A DNA stretch of 64,000 nucleotides, taken from positions 62,001 through 126,000 of the forward strand of contig NZ_LT906446.1 of assembly GCF_900187035.1 (NCBI RefSeq). Reading direction: 5' to 3'. A model generated the notes under the pieces. That model had not been told where the DNA came from. It worked only from the letters and a program-made list of their open reading frames with translations, and did not search any database. Below, in pieces: positions 53,655 to 62,095 of the stretch. The translations under genes and the position numbers were made by a program. The stretch comes from Megamonas hypermegale. GTDB taxonomy: Bacteria > Bacillota > Negativicutes > Selenomonadales > Selenomonadaceae. Numbering within the stretch: position 1 is the stretch's first letter; the number at the start of each line of letters is the position of its first letter.

Positions 53655-53692
53655 AAAACCAGAATAAACATCATGCTTATTCTGGTTTTTGT
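53655..53692. terminator. Bidirectional terminator
   Basis: AAAAACCAGAATAA and TTATTCTGGTTTTT form a 14-bp stem between the MFS gene and the convergent radical SAM gene, with T-runs on both sides. Confidence 0.9.
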
Positions 53693-53694
53693 TT

Positions 53695-54585
53695 TTATAA
53701 GACATTTTCGCCATTAAAATTTGGTACAAAATCTTTAGTGGCTGTTTTTCCTTGTTGGATATAGCAATTAGTAAAACCTAAATCGCTGGCAAAATCAACG
53801 ACTTTGTTATATTCAAAAGTTGTCAATTTGCGTTTTAATTTAGGATGAGATAATGCTTTGTACATCGGTGTATATTGGTTCATCAAACTCAAATAAACAT
53901 CATCGTGATATGTTTCCCAAATGTATTTTACGATTTGCATGCTTTCTTTATACTGCCATGGCAAAATTAAATGGCGGATTATCACACCTTTTTGCATGAT
54001 ATCATCTTTGAAAACAGGTTTTCCTACGAGTTCATACATTTTATCAATAACTTTTTTGGCTACTTCTGGATAATCGGGTGCATTAGAGTATTCTTTAGCT
54101 GTTTCGCTATAAAAATATTTAAAATCAGGTAAGAATACATCAATGTAATTGCGTAGAGCTTGGAGCGTTTCAACTTTTTCATAGCCACTGCAATTATAAA
54201 CGACAGGAATATTAAGACCGTTTTGTTTAGCTATATCGAGAGCTTTAATTATTTGCGGTACGTAATGCGTTGGCGTTACAAGTTCTAAGCAATGAGCTTT
54301 ACGTTGCTGTTGTTCAAGAAAAATTTCTGCTAATCTTTCGATAGAAACTTTTAAGCCTTTGCCCTCTGTGCTAATTTCATGATTTTGGCAAAAGATACAT
54401 TTCATACTGCAATGCGAAAAAAATACCGTACCTGCACCATTTTTGCCAGAAAGACAAGGCTCTTCCCATTTATGAAGAGATACGAGTGCCACTTCTACTT
54501 CGCTACTGGCATGACAAAAACCGTATTGTTTTGTGCGGTCTGCATGGCAATTGCGTGGGCAGAGTGTACAATTTTGCATATTCAT
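53695..54585 (-). CDS. Radical SAM protein (PflA-like, YgkD/AmmeMemoRadiSam-related)
   Basis: This 296-residue protein. The SAM/4Fe-4S triad is CSMKCIFCQN near residue 60. The N-terminus has an extra Cys cluster (CTLCPRNCHADR...GFC), as in the 'putative pyruvate formate-lyase activating enzyme' group. Further features are VVYNCSGYEKVETLQ, and VIIRHLILPW. It probably makes a glycyl or other radical or acts on a small molecule; the partner is unknown. I chose ATG 54585 (AAGGTG 6 nt upstream). It is last in a four-gene minus run. Confidence 0.82.
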   Translation of the reverse strand: MNMQNCTLCPRNCHADRTKQYGFCHASSEVEVALVSLHKWEEPCLSGKNGAGTVFFSHCSMKCIFCQNHEISTEGKGLKVSIERLAEIFLEQQQRKAHCLELVTPTHYVPQIIKALDIAKQNGLNIPVVYNCSGYEKVETLQALRNYIDVFLPDFKYFYSETAKEYSNAPDYPEVAKKVIDKMYELVGKPVFKDDIMQKGVIIRHLILPWQYKESMQIVKYIWETYHDDVYLSLMNQYTPMYKALSHPKLKRKLTTFEYNKVVDFASDLGFTNCYIQQGKTATKDFVPNFNGENVL

Positions 54586-54605
54586 ATATAACACCTTATT
54601 ATTTT

Positions 54606-55784
54606 TTAATGATTAGCCATTTTGAAAATGGTATATACATCTTCATAATTGAGCGGATTGAATGTACCGATTGCTTTACTGTTGTTATCTGTGCACATAT
54701 CGGTCAAGTATTTTAGTTCAGTTTCATCTAAGATTTTGCCTGTAAGCTGGCTGATACAGATTGGTAAGCCTAAACGATAGAAAAATTCTTCTAACGTATT
54801 TATTGTTTTAATAGCACCGTCTTCGCCTGTTTCAGAGATGTCAAATAAAACTTTGCCTAAATGACAGAAGCGTTCAACATCGTGTTTATATACGTATCTA
54901 GCCCAAGATGCCCACATAGTAGTTAAGGAAGCACCATGTGTAGCATCGAATTTAGCGCTCAATTCATGACCGAATTTGTGTACGCTAAAATCTTTAGTGC
55001 GACCGAGTCCTGTAATATCATTGTGGGATAAGCTACCGCAGTACATTATTTCACTATGAGATAAATAATCTTGAGGATTTTCTAGCATTTTTGGTGCATA
55101 GTAAATTACATCTTTCATTAGACCTTCAGCAATATAATCTGTCATGTAATTATCTTGTTCTTTAGCGAAATATCTTTCTAATGTATGCATTAAGATATCA
55201 GCACAACCGCAAGCCTTTTGCACTTTTGGTGCGGTGAAAGTTAGTTCTGGGTTCATGATGGCAAAACGAGGACGATTAAATGGCGTGCTTAAACCGCGTT
55301 TTTGTTTTGTCTGTTCATTGGTGAGAACAGAAGAATCACTCGTTTCGCTACCAGCAGCGGCAAGGGTTACGATACTGCCAAATGGTGTAGTTTTTTCTAA
55401 TTTGACTTTTTTTGTCCAAATATCCCAGATATCGTGTGTTGGGTATTGTAAACCGTGAGCGATGGCTTTTGCTGTATCGATTACAGAGCCACCGCCAATT
55501 GCCAATACAAAATCAATATTTTGAGCGAGTGCTTTTTTTACACCATTATTGACAAAAGATACAAGAGGATTTGGTTGTACACCGCCGAGTGTAGAAACAA
55601 AAAGACTGGCTTCTTTTAGTTGTGTAATGATTTTATCAAGTAAGCCAGTTCTTTTTATAGAACCACCGCCAAAGACGATTAAAACATTATGACCGTTGTA
55701 TTTTTTTATTAAATCAGCGGTACAATTTTCGCTATCTTTGCCGAAAATCACTTCAGTGGGGCAATGAAATGTGAATTTTTGCAT
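54606..55784 (-). CDS. Iron-containing alcohol dehydrogenase (BdhA/YqhD-like)
   Basis: This 392-residue type III alcohol dehydrogenase. It has VLIVFGGGSIKRTGL (NADPH-binding GGGS), LAIGGGSVIDTAKAIAHG, and the metal-binding histidines in CADILMHTLERYF and KFGHELSAKFDATHGASL. It reduces aldehydes such as butyraldehyde or methylglyoxal. It lies 20 nt after the HAD gene and 20 nt before the radical SAM gene, so all three likely share a transcript. Confidence 0.92.
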   Translation of the reverse strand: MQKFTFHCPTEVIFGKDSENCTADLIKKYNGHNVLIVFGGGSIKRTGLLDKIITQLKEASLFVSTLGGVQPNPLVSFVNNGVKKALAQNIDFVLAIGGGSVIDTAKAIAHGLQYPTHDIWDIWTKKVKLEKTTPFGSIVTLAAAGSETSDSSVLTNEQTKQKRGLSTPFNRPRFAIMNPELTFTAPKVQKACGCADILMHTLERYFAKEQDNYMTDYIAEGLMKDVIYYAPKMLENPQDYLSHSEIMYCGSLSHNDITGLGRTKDFSVHKFGHELSAKFDATHGASLTTMWASWARYVYKHDVERFCHLGKVLFDISETGEDGAIKTINTLEEFFYRLGLPICISQLTGKILDETELKYLTDMCTDNNSKAIGTFNPLNYEDVYTIFKMANH

Positions 55785-55804
55785 ATATAATTACCTCTTG
55801 ATAA

Positions 55805-56461
55805 TTAATTTTGTAATTGTAAAATCTTGTTTAAACTTATATCATTTATGGAATCTACTATCATATCAGCTCGGGATAAATCTTGTGGGCCAGAATTTGG
55901 ATTATCGTAAGCGATACAATATGTGCCCGCGTCTTTTGCGGCAATAATTCCAGCTGTAGCATCTTCGATAACGACACAATCTTGTGGCGGTAAACCGAGT
56001 GCTTTAGCTGTTAATGCATAAATTGCTGGATTTGGTTTACTTGCTGGAAGTTCTGCTCCGCTTAAAATATATTTGAAGCAATCGCTTAAACCAAATTTTT
56101 TTAATACAGCATTAATTACTTTTCTGTCGGCTGAGGATGCAAGTGCTACTGGAATGTTATTTTCGTGTAGTTCATACAATAAATCCAATATGCCATCAAT
56201 TGGATATACTGTATTACTGTCTTGAATGTATTCTAAATAAATTTTATGTTTGTAGTCGACCATTTCCTGAACAGAAACAGGCTTAGTTGCAAGATGGACA
56301 AAATCGGTAAAAAATGCTTTGGCTGAACGCCCAACATATGCCACACAATCTTCCATACTGCAAGGTATACCGAAATGAGTTAAAGTACGTATTTTCATAT
56401 CGGCATGAATGGATTCGCTGTCAATAATTACACCGTCCATATCAAAAATAACTGCTTTCAT
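55805..56461 (-). CDS. HAD-family phosphatase/phosphoglucomutase-like
   Basis: This 218-residue HAD-IA protein with an alpha-helical cap. Motif I is VIFDMDGVIIDSESIHA, motif II ALASSADRK, motif III Lys in PASKPNPAIY, motif IV VIEDATAGIIAAKDAG. The sequence resembles beta-phosphoglucomutase or sugar phosphatase types (YvdM, YniC). Substrate unresolved. RBS GGAGGACC-type. Second gene of the lysR-linked run. Confidence 0.87.
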   Translation of the reverse strand: MKAVIFDMDGVIIDSESIHADMKIRTLTHFGIPCSMEDCVAYVGRSAKAFFTDFVHLATKPVSVQEMVDYKHKIYLEYIQDSNTVYPIDGILDLLYELHENNIPVALASSADRKVINAVLKKFGLSDCFKYILSGAELPASKPNPAIYALTAKALGLPPQDCVVIEDATAGIIAAKDAGTYCIAYDNPNSGPQDLSRADMIVDSINDISLNKILQLQN

Positions 56462-56549
56462 TAAGGAGGTCCTCCAATTAATTTATATTATAAGAAAAAC
56501 TCTTACAATAAGTAAGCATAGCATTTATAAGCTAAAACAGCAAGTAAGA

Positions 56550-57431
56550 TTATTTTTTACTGAATTTATCGATAACGAAGTTTTGAAAGCGATGAGCTGC
56601 AAGAGACATTGGTCTATTAGCATACCAAGCAAGACCAATTTCACGAATACATTTTAAGTTATTAGTAGAGAGAAATTTTATATCCAAATGGTCCATACCT
56701 GGAATTTTAGGTACAAGAGAAACACCAAGTCCTGCGGCAACAAGGCTTGCGACAGTTACAATTTCATCACCTTCAAAACGAATTTTTGGATGAATGGAAG
56801 CGAGTTCAAATAATTGTTCTGTCTTAGTGCGTAAACCGTAACGTGGTTTTAAAGTGATAAATGGTTCAGAAGCAATTTCTTCTAGGCTTATGATATCTTT
56901 TTTTGCTAAAGCATGATTAGTCGGTACTATGATATATAATTCTTCTGTAAGTAAAGGAACCCAAGCAATATCTGACATATTGATGGGAGCACTACATAAA
57001 CATAAATCGGATTCACCTTTAAATAATTGCTTGGATAATAAAAATGAATGATTTTGACTTAAAGAAAATTGAATTTTAGGGTAGATTTTGCGAAATTCCT
57101 TTACTAAATCAGGCACAAGGTAGGCACCAAGTGAATGCATAAATGATAGATTAACGACTCCACTATCTGGTTCAGCCATATTCATAATATCTTGATGAGC
57201 AGTTTCTAGTTCTAATAATATTCTTTCAGCATAGGATAAAAAAGTTTGACCGTATTGTGTGAGTGCTACTTTGCGACTGTCACGTGTAAATAATTTTACA
57301 TTTAAATCTTTTTCCAAACGACCTATGGAACGACTTAGTGCCGGTTGAGAAACATTTAAAGATTTGGCGGCTTTAGTAAAATTTTTAATATGGGCTAAAG
57401 CCACAAAATATTCCAATTGATTTAATTCCAT
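56550..57431 (-). CDS. LysR-family transcriptional regulator
   Basis: This 293-residue regulator. The N-terminal winged HTH is ELNQLEYFVALAHIKNFTKAAKSLNVSQPALSRSIGRLEKDL (residues 2-43), followed by a linker helix and a two-lobed periplasmic-binding-like effector domain. It lies upstream of the HAD, alcohol dehydrogenase and radical SAM genes on the same strand and likely controls them. Repeats in its own 5' region suggest autoregulation. Confidence 0.93.
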   Translation of the reverse strand: MELNQLEYFVALAHIKNFTKAAKSLNVSQPALSRSIGRLEKDLNVKLFTRDSRKVALTQYGQTFLSYAERILLELETAHQDIMNMAEPDSGVVNLSFMHSLGAYLVPDLVKEFRKIYPKIQFSLSQNHSFLLSKQLFKGESDLCLCSAPINMSDIAWVPLLTEELYIIVPTNHALAKKDIISLEEIASEPFITLKPRYGLRTKTEQLFELASIHPKIRFEGDEIVTVASLVAAGLGVSLVPKIPGMDHLDIKFLSTNNLKCIREIGLAWYANRPMSLAAHRFQNFVIDKFSKK

Positions 57432-57451
57432 GTAAAAAGCTCCTTCAAACT

Positions 57452-57500
57452 ATTGTATATTTCATTTGTGTATATTGTATATTTAAAAAGAATAGTATAT
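57452..57500 (-). promoter_or_regulatory. Repeated GTATAT sites before lysR
   Basis: GTATAT occurs at 57455, 57470, 57477 and 57495; the longer ATTGTATATTT occurs at 57452 and 57474, exactly 22 bp (two helical turns) apart. A minus-strand TATAAT lies at 57502-57507. This looks like a LysR-type autoregulatory region, with sites downstream of the promoter. Confidence 0.6.
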
Positions 57501-57540
57501 TTATTATAAGCTAAATTCCGCCATCGTGCAGTAAAAAGTA

Positions 57541-57569
57541 TTGACAAAATTTTTCTTATGAATTAATAT
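57541..57569 (+). promoter_or_regulatory. Promoter of tRNA-Thr
   Basis: TTGACA (57541-57546) is followed after 17 nt by TAATAT (57564-57569), 10 nt before the tRNA. Confidence 0.7.
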
Positions 57570-57579
57570 AAATTATATT

Positions 57580-57655
57580 GCTGGTATAGCTCAGCTGGTA
57601 GAGCAACGCATTCGTAATGCGTGGGTCGCAGGTTCAAATCCTGTTACCAGCTCCA
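57580..57655 (+). tRNA. tRNA-Thr (anticodon CGT)
   Basis: This 76-nt cloverleaf: acceptor GCTGGTA pairs with TACCAGC, D-arm GCTC...GAGC, anticodon stem ACGCA/TGCGT with loop TTCGTAA, T-arm with GGTTCAAATC, discriminator T and encoded CCA. The anticodon CGT reads the threonine codon ACG. Confidence 0.97.
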
Positions 57656-57665
57656 GTCGAAAATA

Positions 57666-57697
57666 AAGCCTTTGCTTGATGCAAGGGCTTTTTTTAT
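57666..57697 (+). terminator. Terminator after tRNA-Thr
   Basis: AAAGCCTTTGC and GCAAGGGCTTT (one G-U) form a stem around TTGAT, followed by TTTTT. Confidence 0.87.
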
Positions 57698-57700
57698 TTA

Positions 57701-57729
57701 TTGAAATAATATTTTAAATGTGATATTAT
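57701..57729 (+). promoter_or_regulatory. Promoter of the panC-panD leader
   Basis: TTGAAA (57701-57706) and TATTAT (57724-57729) are 17 nt apart, giving a start near 57736 and a 5' leader of about 270 nt. Confidence 0.7.
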
Positions 57730-57735
57730 AAGCAA

Positions 57736-58005
57736 CGTAACAAACAAAATAGTGAACAGTATCATGAATTTGAACTGTATCAAGTTTAATTAAAAATTTG
57801 TTATGTATAATTTTAATATCGCTTGGATTATTTACTATAACCGAGACGAATGCGCTGCAAAACTTTAAAAATAAGATGAAGTTTAATCAAATTGATTAAG
57901 CTTATTTTACTATGAACGCATTTGTGAATGCGTTTTTTTTAGTTTATAAAGAATTTGCGGCATTCTCTTTACGTTTGTTACAAAAAAACGAAGGAGAGAT
58001 TTTTA
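57736..58005 (+). promoter_or_regulatory. Long panC leader with terminator hairpin (candidate attenuator)
   Basis: The leader holds a terminator: AACGCATTTGTGAATGCGTT (stem AACGCAT/ATGCGTT) followed by TTTTTT at about 57914-57938, 70 nt before panC. An earlier AATGCG (57849-57854) could pair with CGCATT and block it. Two more hairpins are visible (ACAGT/ACTGT near 57757-57778 and GTTTAATC/GATTAAGC near 57880-57901). It resembles the 'pan' RNA motif class known from pantothenate genes of Firmicutes, but I could not test it. Confidence 0.55.
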
Positions 58006-58860
58006 ATGATTTTATGTCAAAACGTAGCTGAATTAAAAAATTTAGTTGCCACTTTTAAACAAAATGGAAAGTCTATTGGTTTAGTACCTACAATGGGAGC
58101 ACTTCATGAAGGTCATGCTTCTCTTATCAAAGCTGCTCATGCAGAAAATGATATTACTATTGTAAGTGTTTTCGTAAATCCTACACAATTTGGACCGAAT
58201 GAAGATTATGCAGCATATCCGAGAACTTTGGAAAAAGATTGCACTGTTGCAGAAAATGCAGGCGCAGATGTTGTCTTTGCCCCTAAAAAAGAAGATTTAT
58301 ATCCTAATAAAGATATGACTTGGGTAGAAGTAACAGGCGATATAACAAAAGTTTTGTGTGGCAGAACTAGACCTATTCACTTCCGTGGCGTTACAACAGT
58401 AATCACTAAATTATTTAATTTGACTATGCCAAATAGAGCGTATTTTGGTTTAAAAGATGCACAGCAAACACAAGTTTTACAACGTATGGTGGATGATTTA
58501 TTTTTCAATGTTAATTTGAGAATTATGCCAATCGTACGTGAAGCTGATGGACTTGCAAAAAGCTCACGCAACGTTTATTTATCTCCAGAAGAAAAAAAAG
58601 CAGCACTTATTTTATCTAAGAGCTTAAAACACGCACAGGATTTATTTTTACATGGTGAAAGAAATTCAGCAAAAATCGTAGATGCTGTAACACAAATGAT
58701 TAAAAGTGAACCTTTGAGCGATATCGATTATGTAGAAATGTATAAATTGCCAGGACTTTTGCCAGTAGATGAAGTTATTTCTGGTAAAGTTTTATTGGCA
58801 CTTGCCGTTAAATTTGGTACTACACGTTTAATTGATAATGTTATTTTGGAGGATAAATAA
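58006..58860 (+). CDS. panC: Pantothenate synthetase
   Basis: This 284-residue enzyme joins pantoate and beta-alanine with ATP. It has [18 protein letters not shown] (HIGH-like), [38 protein letters not shown], and [14 protein letters not shown] (KSS-type loop). I chose ATG 58006 with AAGGAGAG upstream; a start 17 codons earlier would use leader sequence and has no RBS. Its stop shares one base with panD. Confidence 0.95.
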   Translation: MILCQNVAELKNLVATFKQNGKSIGLVPTMGALHEGHASLIKAAHAENDITIVSVFVNPTQFGPNEDYAAYPRTLEKDCTVAENAGADVVFAPKKEDLYPNKDMTWVEVTGDITKVLCGRTRPIHFRGVTTVITKLFNLTMPNRAYFGLKDAQQTQVLQRMVDDLFFNVNLRIMPIVREADGLAKSSRNVYLSPEEKKAALILSKSLKHAQDLFLHGERNSAKIVDAVTQMIKSEPLSDIDYVEMYKLPGLLPVDEVISGKVLLALAVKFGTTRLIDNVILEDK

Positions 58861-59243
58861 TGCTTTACAATATGTTTCATGGAAAAATTCATCGTGCTAC
58901 AGTAACACAGGCTAATCTTGAATACATGGGCAGTATCACAATTGATGAAGATTTATTGGAAATGGCTGGCATTTTGCCTGGTGAAAGAGTACAAGTAGTC
59001 AACAATAATAATGGCGAACGTTTAGAAACATATACTATTGCTGGTAAACGTGGCAGCGGTGTTATTTGTTTAAATGGAGCAGCAGCGCGCAGAGCACAAG
59101 TTGGTGATACTGTTATCATCATAGCGTATGCTATGATGGATAAAGCAGAAGCGGAAAGTTTAGTGCCAAAAGTTGTTATGGTAGATGAACGCAATCACCC
59201 AGTAAAAGTGCGCGGTACAGAATTAGAAGCTGAAATTGGCTGA
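58860..59243 (+). CDS. panD: Aspartate 1-decarboxylase precursor
   Basis: This 127-residue pyruvoyl enzyme making beta-alanine from aspartate for PanC. The self-cleavage Gly-Ser is in EYMGSITID near residue 26, and the conserved GKIHRATVT and [13 protein letters not shown] are present. It overlaps the panC stop by one base, with GGAGG in panC's last codons. The pair supplies coenzyme A precursor. Confidence 0.96.
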   Translation: MLYNMFHGKIHRATVTQANLEYMGSITIDEDLLEMAGILPGERVQVVNNNNGERLETYTIAGKRGSGVICLNGAAARRAQVGDTVIIIAYAMMDKAEAESLVPKVVMVDERNHPVKVRGTELEAEIG

Positions 59244-59283
59244 TATATATAAATTAATTAAGTAATTATAATACAAGTTTAAA

Positions 59284-59328
59284 AATAGGGGTATGTATAC
59301 ATTTGATATATATGCCCCTATTTTTTAT
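59284..59328 (+). terminator. Terminator after panD
   Basis: AATAGGGGTATGTATA pairs with TATATATGCCCCTATT (minor mismatches) around CATTTGA, followed by TTTTT. Confidence 0.8.
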
Positions 59329-59383
59329 TAAAATTTTGTTTTATAATATGTTCCGTGTAAATAAAACAGAGGAGATGATTTTG

Positions 59384-60070
59384 GTGAAGTTGATAACTTT
59401 TGCTGGCCCGCCATCTGTAGGGAAAACTTCTGTTATTTTGCGTTTAATTGAAGTTTTGCGTAGAGATGATAAAAAAGCGGGAGTAATTAAGTTTGATTGT
59501 CTGACAACTTTTGACCGCCAAATATACGAACAAGATGATATCCCAGTTCAAATAGGATTATCGGGAAAATTTTGTCCAGACCATTTTTATATAAGCAATA
59601 TTGAAGAAGGTGTGAGCTGGGGAAAGAGTCAGGGATTTGATTATCTCATAACTGAAAGTGCTGGGCTTTGTAATCGTTGTTCACCGTATATTGAAGGTAT
59701 CTTAGCGGTATGCGTTATTGATTGTTTATCAGGCATACGAACACCGCGCAAAATTGGTCCAATGGTGAAATTTGCTGATGTGATTGTCGTAACGAAAGGC
59801 GATATAATTTCACAAGCTGAACGAGAAGTCTTTTTATACAATGTTTATCAGGCAAATCCTAAAGCACAGATTATTTTTGTCAATGGAATTACAGGGCAAG
59901 GTACATTTATGTTAAAGAAATGTATTGCTAAAATTGAAGATATTGATAATTTAACTGGTAAAAAATTGCGCTTTACATCACCAGCAGCTGTTTGTTCCTA
60001 TTGTACTGATGAAATGCGCATCGGTGAAAAATATCAATTAGGTATGACGAAAAAAATGGAATTTAGATAA
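59384..60070 (+). CDS. G3E-like GTPase with CxxC motifs, function unknown
   Basis: This 228-residue P-loop protein. Walker A is AGPPSVGKTSVILR, a switch region DCLTTFDRQ, and the G4-like VVTKGDII (T/N-K-x-D). It resembles the CobW/UreG/HypB family of metallochaperone GTPases. Two cysteine pairs stand out: LCNRCSPY in the middle and VCSYCTDE near the C-terminus, likely a metal site. I chose GTG 59384, 9 nt after AGAGGAG. It forms a two- or three-gene unit with the ABC ATPase. Confidence 0.7.
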   Translation: MKLITFAGPPSVGKTSVILRLIEVLRRDDKKAGVIKFDCLTTFDRQIYEQDDIPVQIGLSGKFCPDHFYISNIEEGVSWGKSQGFDYLITESAGLCNRCSPYIEGILAVCVIDCLSGIRTPRKIGPMVKFADVIVVTKGDIISQAEREVFLYNVYQANPKAQIIFVNGITGQGTFMLKKCIAKIEDIDNLTGKKLRFTSPAAVCSYCTDEMRIGEKYQLGMTKKMEFR

Positions 60071-60080
60071 GGTGGCTCAT

Positions 60081-61091
60081 ATGGATTTTAAAGAATTTGT
60101 GCAGACACATACGATTGGAGAAATAAAAAAAGCATATCCACAAGTAATTGATTATCTGGATAATACAGGTCTTTGGAATTTGCCAGATAATCTGACATTT
60201 GCAAAGGCTTTTGAAGATATCGATGAAGAGGATTTATGGCAAGTAGGCATAAAAGGCGACAATATTGCTGATGAATTGACGAAATTTATCGCAGCTATGC
60301 AAGATATTGATGTGCATGATGAAAATAAGATAGAAAATATTACAATTTTAGGTGGCGTCAATAAACAAGGCGAAGCTGAAAATATAAAGCTTTTGATAAA
60401 TACAGGTGAAATAATCAGTATTGTCGGCCCTACTGGTTCAGGAAAAAGTCGTTTGCTAGCAGATATAGAATGCTTAGCACAGGCAGATACTCCTACAAAA
60501 CGAACGATACTCATAAATAGAAAAGAATTAGATGATGAAGCTCGCTTTAATTTTGATGGAAAACTTGTAGCGCAATTATCTCAAAATATGAATTTTATCA
60601 TGGATGTTAGCGTAGAAGATTTTCTCACTATGCATGCTAAAGTTCGTATGGGCAGAAATTGTGATTTTGCTGAAGTTGTAAATCGTTGTTTTGCCATGGC
60701 AAATGAATTAGCAGGTGAAAAATTCACGCTTGATACGAAGGTTACACAACTTTCAGGTGGTCAATCGAGAGCTTTGATGATTGCTGATGTTGCATGTATC
60801 AGTTCTTCACCTATTGTCTTAATTGATGAGATAGAAAATGCAGGCATTGACCGCCAACAAGCCGTAAAAGTTTTGGCTAAAAGTGAAAAAATCGTCATAA
60901 TGTCTACACATGACCCATTACTGGCACTTTCAGCTGATAAGCGAATTGTCATTAAAAATGGTGGCATAGCAAAAATCATTGAAACAACACAACAAGAAAG
61001 AGATTGTATTGACCAAATTCGCAAACTCGACAACATTTTACTTGATATACGTCGCCGTTTGCGCATGGGTGAATTGATTGAAAATATTTGA
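60081..61091 (+). CDS. ABC-type ATPase with DUF1858-like N-terminus
   Basis: This 336-residue protein. The N-terminal 70 residues (TIGEIKKAYPQVIDYLDNTG) resemble DUF1858 or other small helical domains, with FAKAFEDIDEEDLWQVG after. Next comes an ABC ATPase: Walker A GPTGSGKSRLLAD, signature LSGGQSRALMIAD, Walker B PIVLIDEIENAG, and switch His in IMSTHDPL. No membrane segments or permease nearby, so it is probably not a transporter. It starts 10 nt after the GTPase stop (GGTGG before ATG 60081). Role unknown. Confidence 0.65.
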   Translation: MDFKEFVQTHTIGEIKKAYPQVIDYLDNTGLWNLPDNLTFAKAFEDIDEEDLWQVGIKGDNIADELTKFIAAMQDIDVHDENKIENITILGGVNKQGEAENIKLLINTGEIISIVGPTGSGKSRLLADIECLAQADTPTKRTILINRKELDDEARFNFDGKLVAQLSQNMNFIMDVSVEDFLTMHAKVRMGRNCDFAEVVNRCFAMANELAGEKFTLDTKVTQLSGGQSRALMIADVACISSSPIVLIDEIENAGIDRQQAVKVLAKSEKIVIMSTHDPLLALSADKRIVIKNGGIAKIIETTQQERDCIDQIRKLDNILLDIRRRLRMGELIENI

Positions 61092-61111
61092 GACAAAGAA
61101 GGTTTTTTGTG

Positions 61112-61627
61112 ATGAAAAAGTATTTACTGCTTAGTGTGTTCTTTTTTTTAGGCAGTTTATTGTGCATGGTATTGCCAGCTCAAGCACGTGTACCATATTC
61201 TTATTTAAATATTGGCGGACTTACGCCAGACCAACAGATTAATTCAGCCTATTATGTATATGGCAGACCGACTGCAAATCTTGCTGTACGTAATTGTGGT
61301 GATTTTTACATAAATGAGGTAACGTATAATAGTGAGCTGATGGTTTATTATGTCAATGGTGGTTGGAATGAAAATGGACGTATCAGAGCTATTGTATGTT
61401 CAGAAGATAATATCGCTACAAATATGGGTGTAAAAGTAGGCATGACTAAAGATACAGTATGGCAAGTCTACGGTGACCCGGATAAACGTTTTAGAGAAAC
61501 AGATGGTTCAACATGGTGTTATTTATCCAGTAGTACAGACCATCCTAATATGCCGATGTATTTTTTCTTTGATGATAAAGATGTGATAGATACGATTGTC
61601 GTTGGAGACATTGGATATTATTATTAA
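61112..61627 (+). CDS. Secreted BamE/SmpA-like protein
   Basis: This 171-residue protein has an N-terminal signal segment (YLLLSVFFFLGSLLCMVLPAQA) with a likely cut after AQA. Two short related domains follow; the second, MGVKVGMTKDTVWQVYGDPDKRFRETDGSTWCYL, has the G-M-T-x-x-x-V-x-x-x-x-G-x-P core of the BamE/SmpA fold. Envelope location is expected. I chose ATG 61112 (AGAAGG upstream). It follows the ATPase by 20 nt and may belong to that transcript. Confidence 0.72.
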   Translation: MKKYLLLSVFFFLGSLLCMVLPAQARVPYSYLNIGGLTPDQQINSAYYVYGRPTANLAVRNCGDFYINEVTYNSELMVYYVNGGWNENGRIRAIVCSEDNIATNMGVKVGMTKDTVWQVYGDPDKRFRETDGSTWCYLSSSTDHPNMPMYFFFDDKDVIDTIVVGDIGYYY

Positions 61628-61631
61628 AATA

Positions 61632-61676
61632 AAAATCTGCAATAGTTATTAATGGACTATTGCAGATTTTTTTGTC
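61632..61676 (+). terminator. Terminator after the BamE-like gene
   Basis: AAATCTGCAATAGT and ACTATTGCAGATTT form a 14-bp stem around TATTAATGG, followed by TTTTT. Confidence 0.9.
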
Positions 61677-61721
61677 ATTTAAGGTAAAATAATATTTTAA
61701 AGAAAAATGAAAATTTTTTTA

Positions 61722-61750
61722 TTGACAAATGATATAAGTAATGTTAATTT
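61722..61750 (+). promoter_or_regulatory. Promoter of the second cobalamin riboswitch
   Basis: TTGACA (61722-61727) is followed after 17 nt by TAATTT (61745-61750). A better TATAAT nearby (61751-61756) is 23 nt from TTGACA, so the exact -10 is uncertain. Confidence 0.5.
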
Positions 61751-61778
61751 TATAATTAGAAAATTTAATAGTGAAAAG

Positions 61779-62020
61779 AATAGGTGTCTATCTATTAGAC
61801 TTAATAGGGAATTCGGTATAAGCCGAAGCGGTCCCGCCACTGTAAAGACGAGCAATTTCACATTTATGTCATTGGGAATATTCCTGAGAAGGCGTGAATA
61901 GCGATGACTCTGAGCCAGGAGAACTGCCTATTTAATAATTACCGTTAGCATTTATAATGTTTGAACCTGCGAGTGATGGGAAGGCAATTTTGTAATAGGC
62001 ATAGTATTAGTCTATTTATA
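61779..62020 (+). promoter_or_regulatory. Cobalamin (B12) riboswitch upstream of the Nik-type importer
   Basis: The aptamer has P1 arms AATAGG (61779-61784) and CCTATT (61927-61932), AGGTGTC, TTAATAGGGAATTCGGT, GAAGCGGTCCCGCCACTGT and the B12 box GAGCCAGGAGAACTGCC. The 3' extension reads CCTGCGAGTGATGGGAAGG. It controls terminator T1 downstream and probably the importer genes that follow, pointing to cobalt or corrinoid uptake. Confidence 0.94.
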
Positions 62021-62031
62021 AAAGATATGTT

Positions 62032-62068
62032 CCCTAATTCCAGTTTTGGAGTTAGGGTTTTATTTTTT
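62032..62068 (+). terminator. Riboswitch-linked terminator T1
   Basis: CCCTAATTCC and GGAGTTAGGG form a 10-bp stem (one G-U), loop AGTTTT, then TTTTATTTTTT. TTCCC at 62030-62034 in its 5' arm is complementary to GGGAA in the 3' extension of the aptamer. Confidence 0.85.
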
Positions 62069-62095
62069 GTAGTACTATAATGTTGTCATTTATGG

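Noticed and set aside
57955-58005. Longer N-terminus for panC
   Set aside because: It would be translated from leader RNA without RBS; the ATG at 58006 has AAGGAGAG and matches the family start.
61707-61901. A 64-codon open frame over the second B12 riboswitch
   Set aside because: It runs through the aptamer core, has no good RBS and no protein-like composition.
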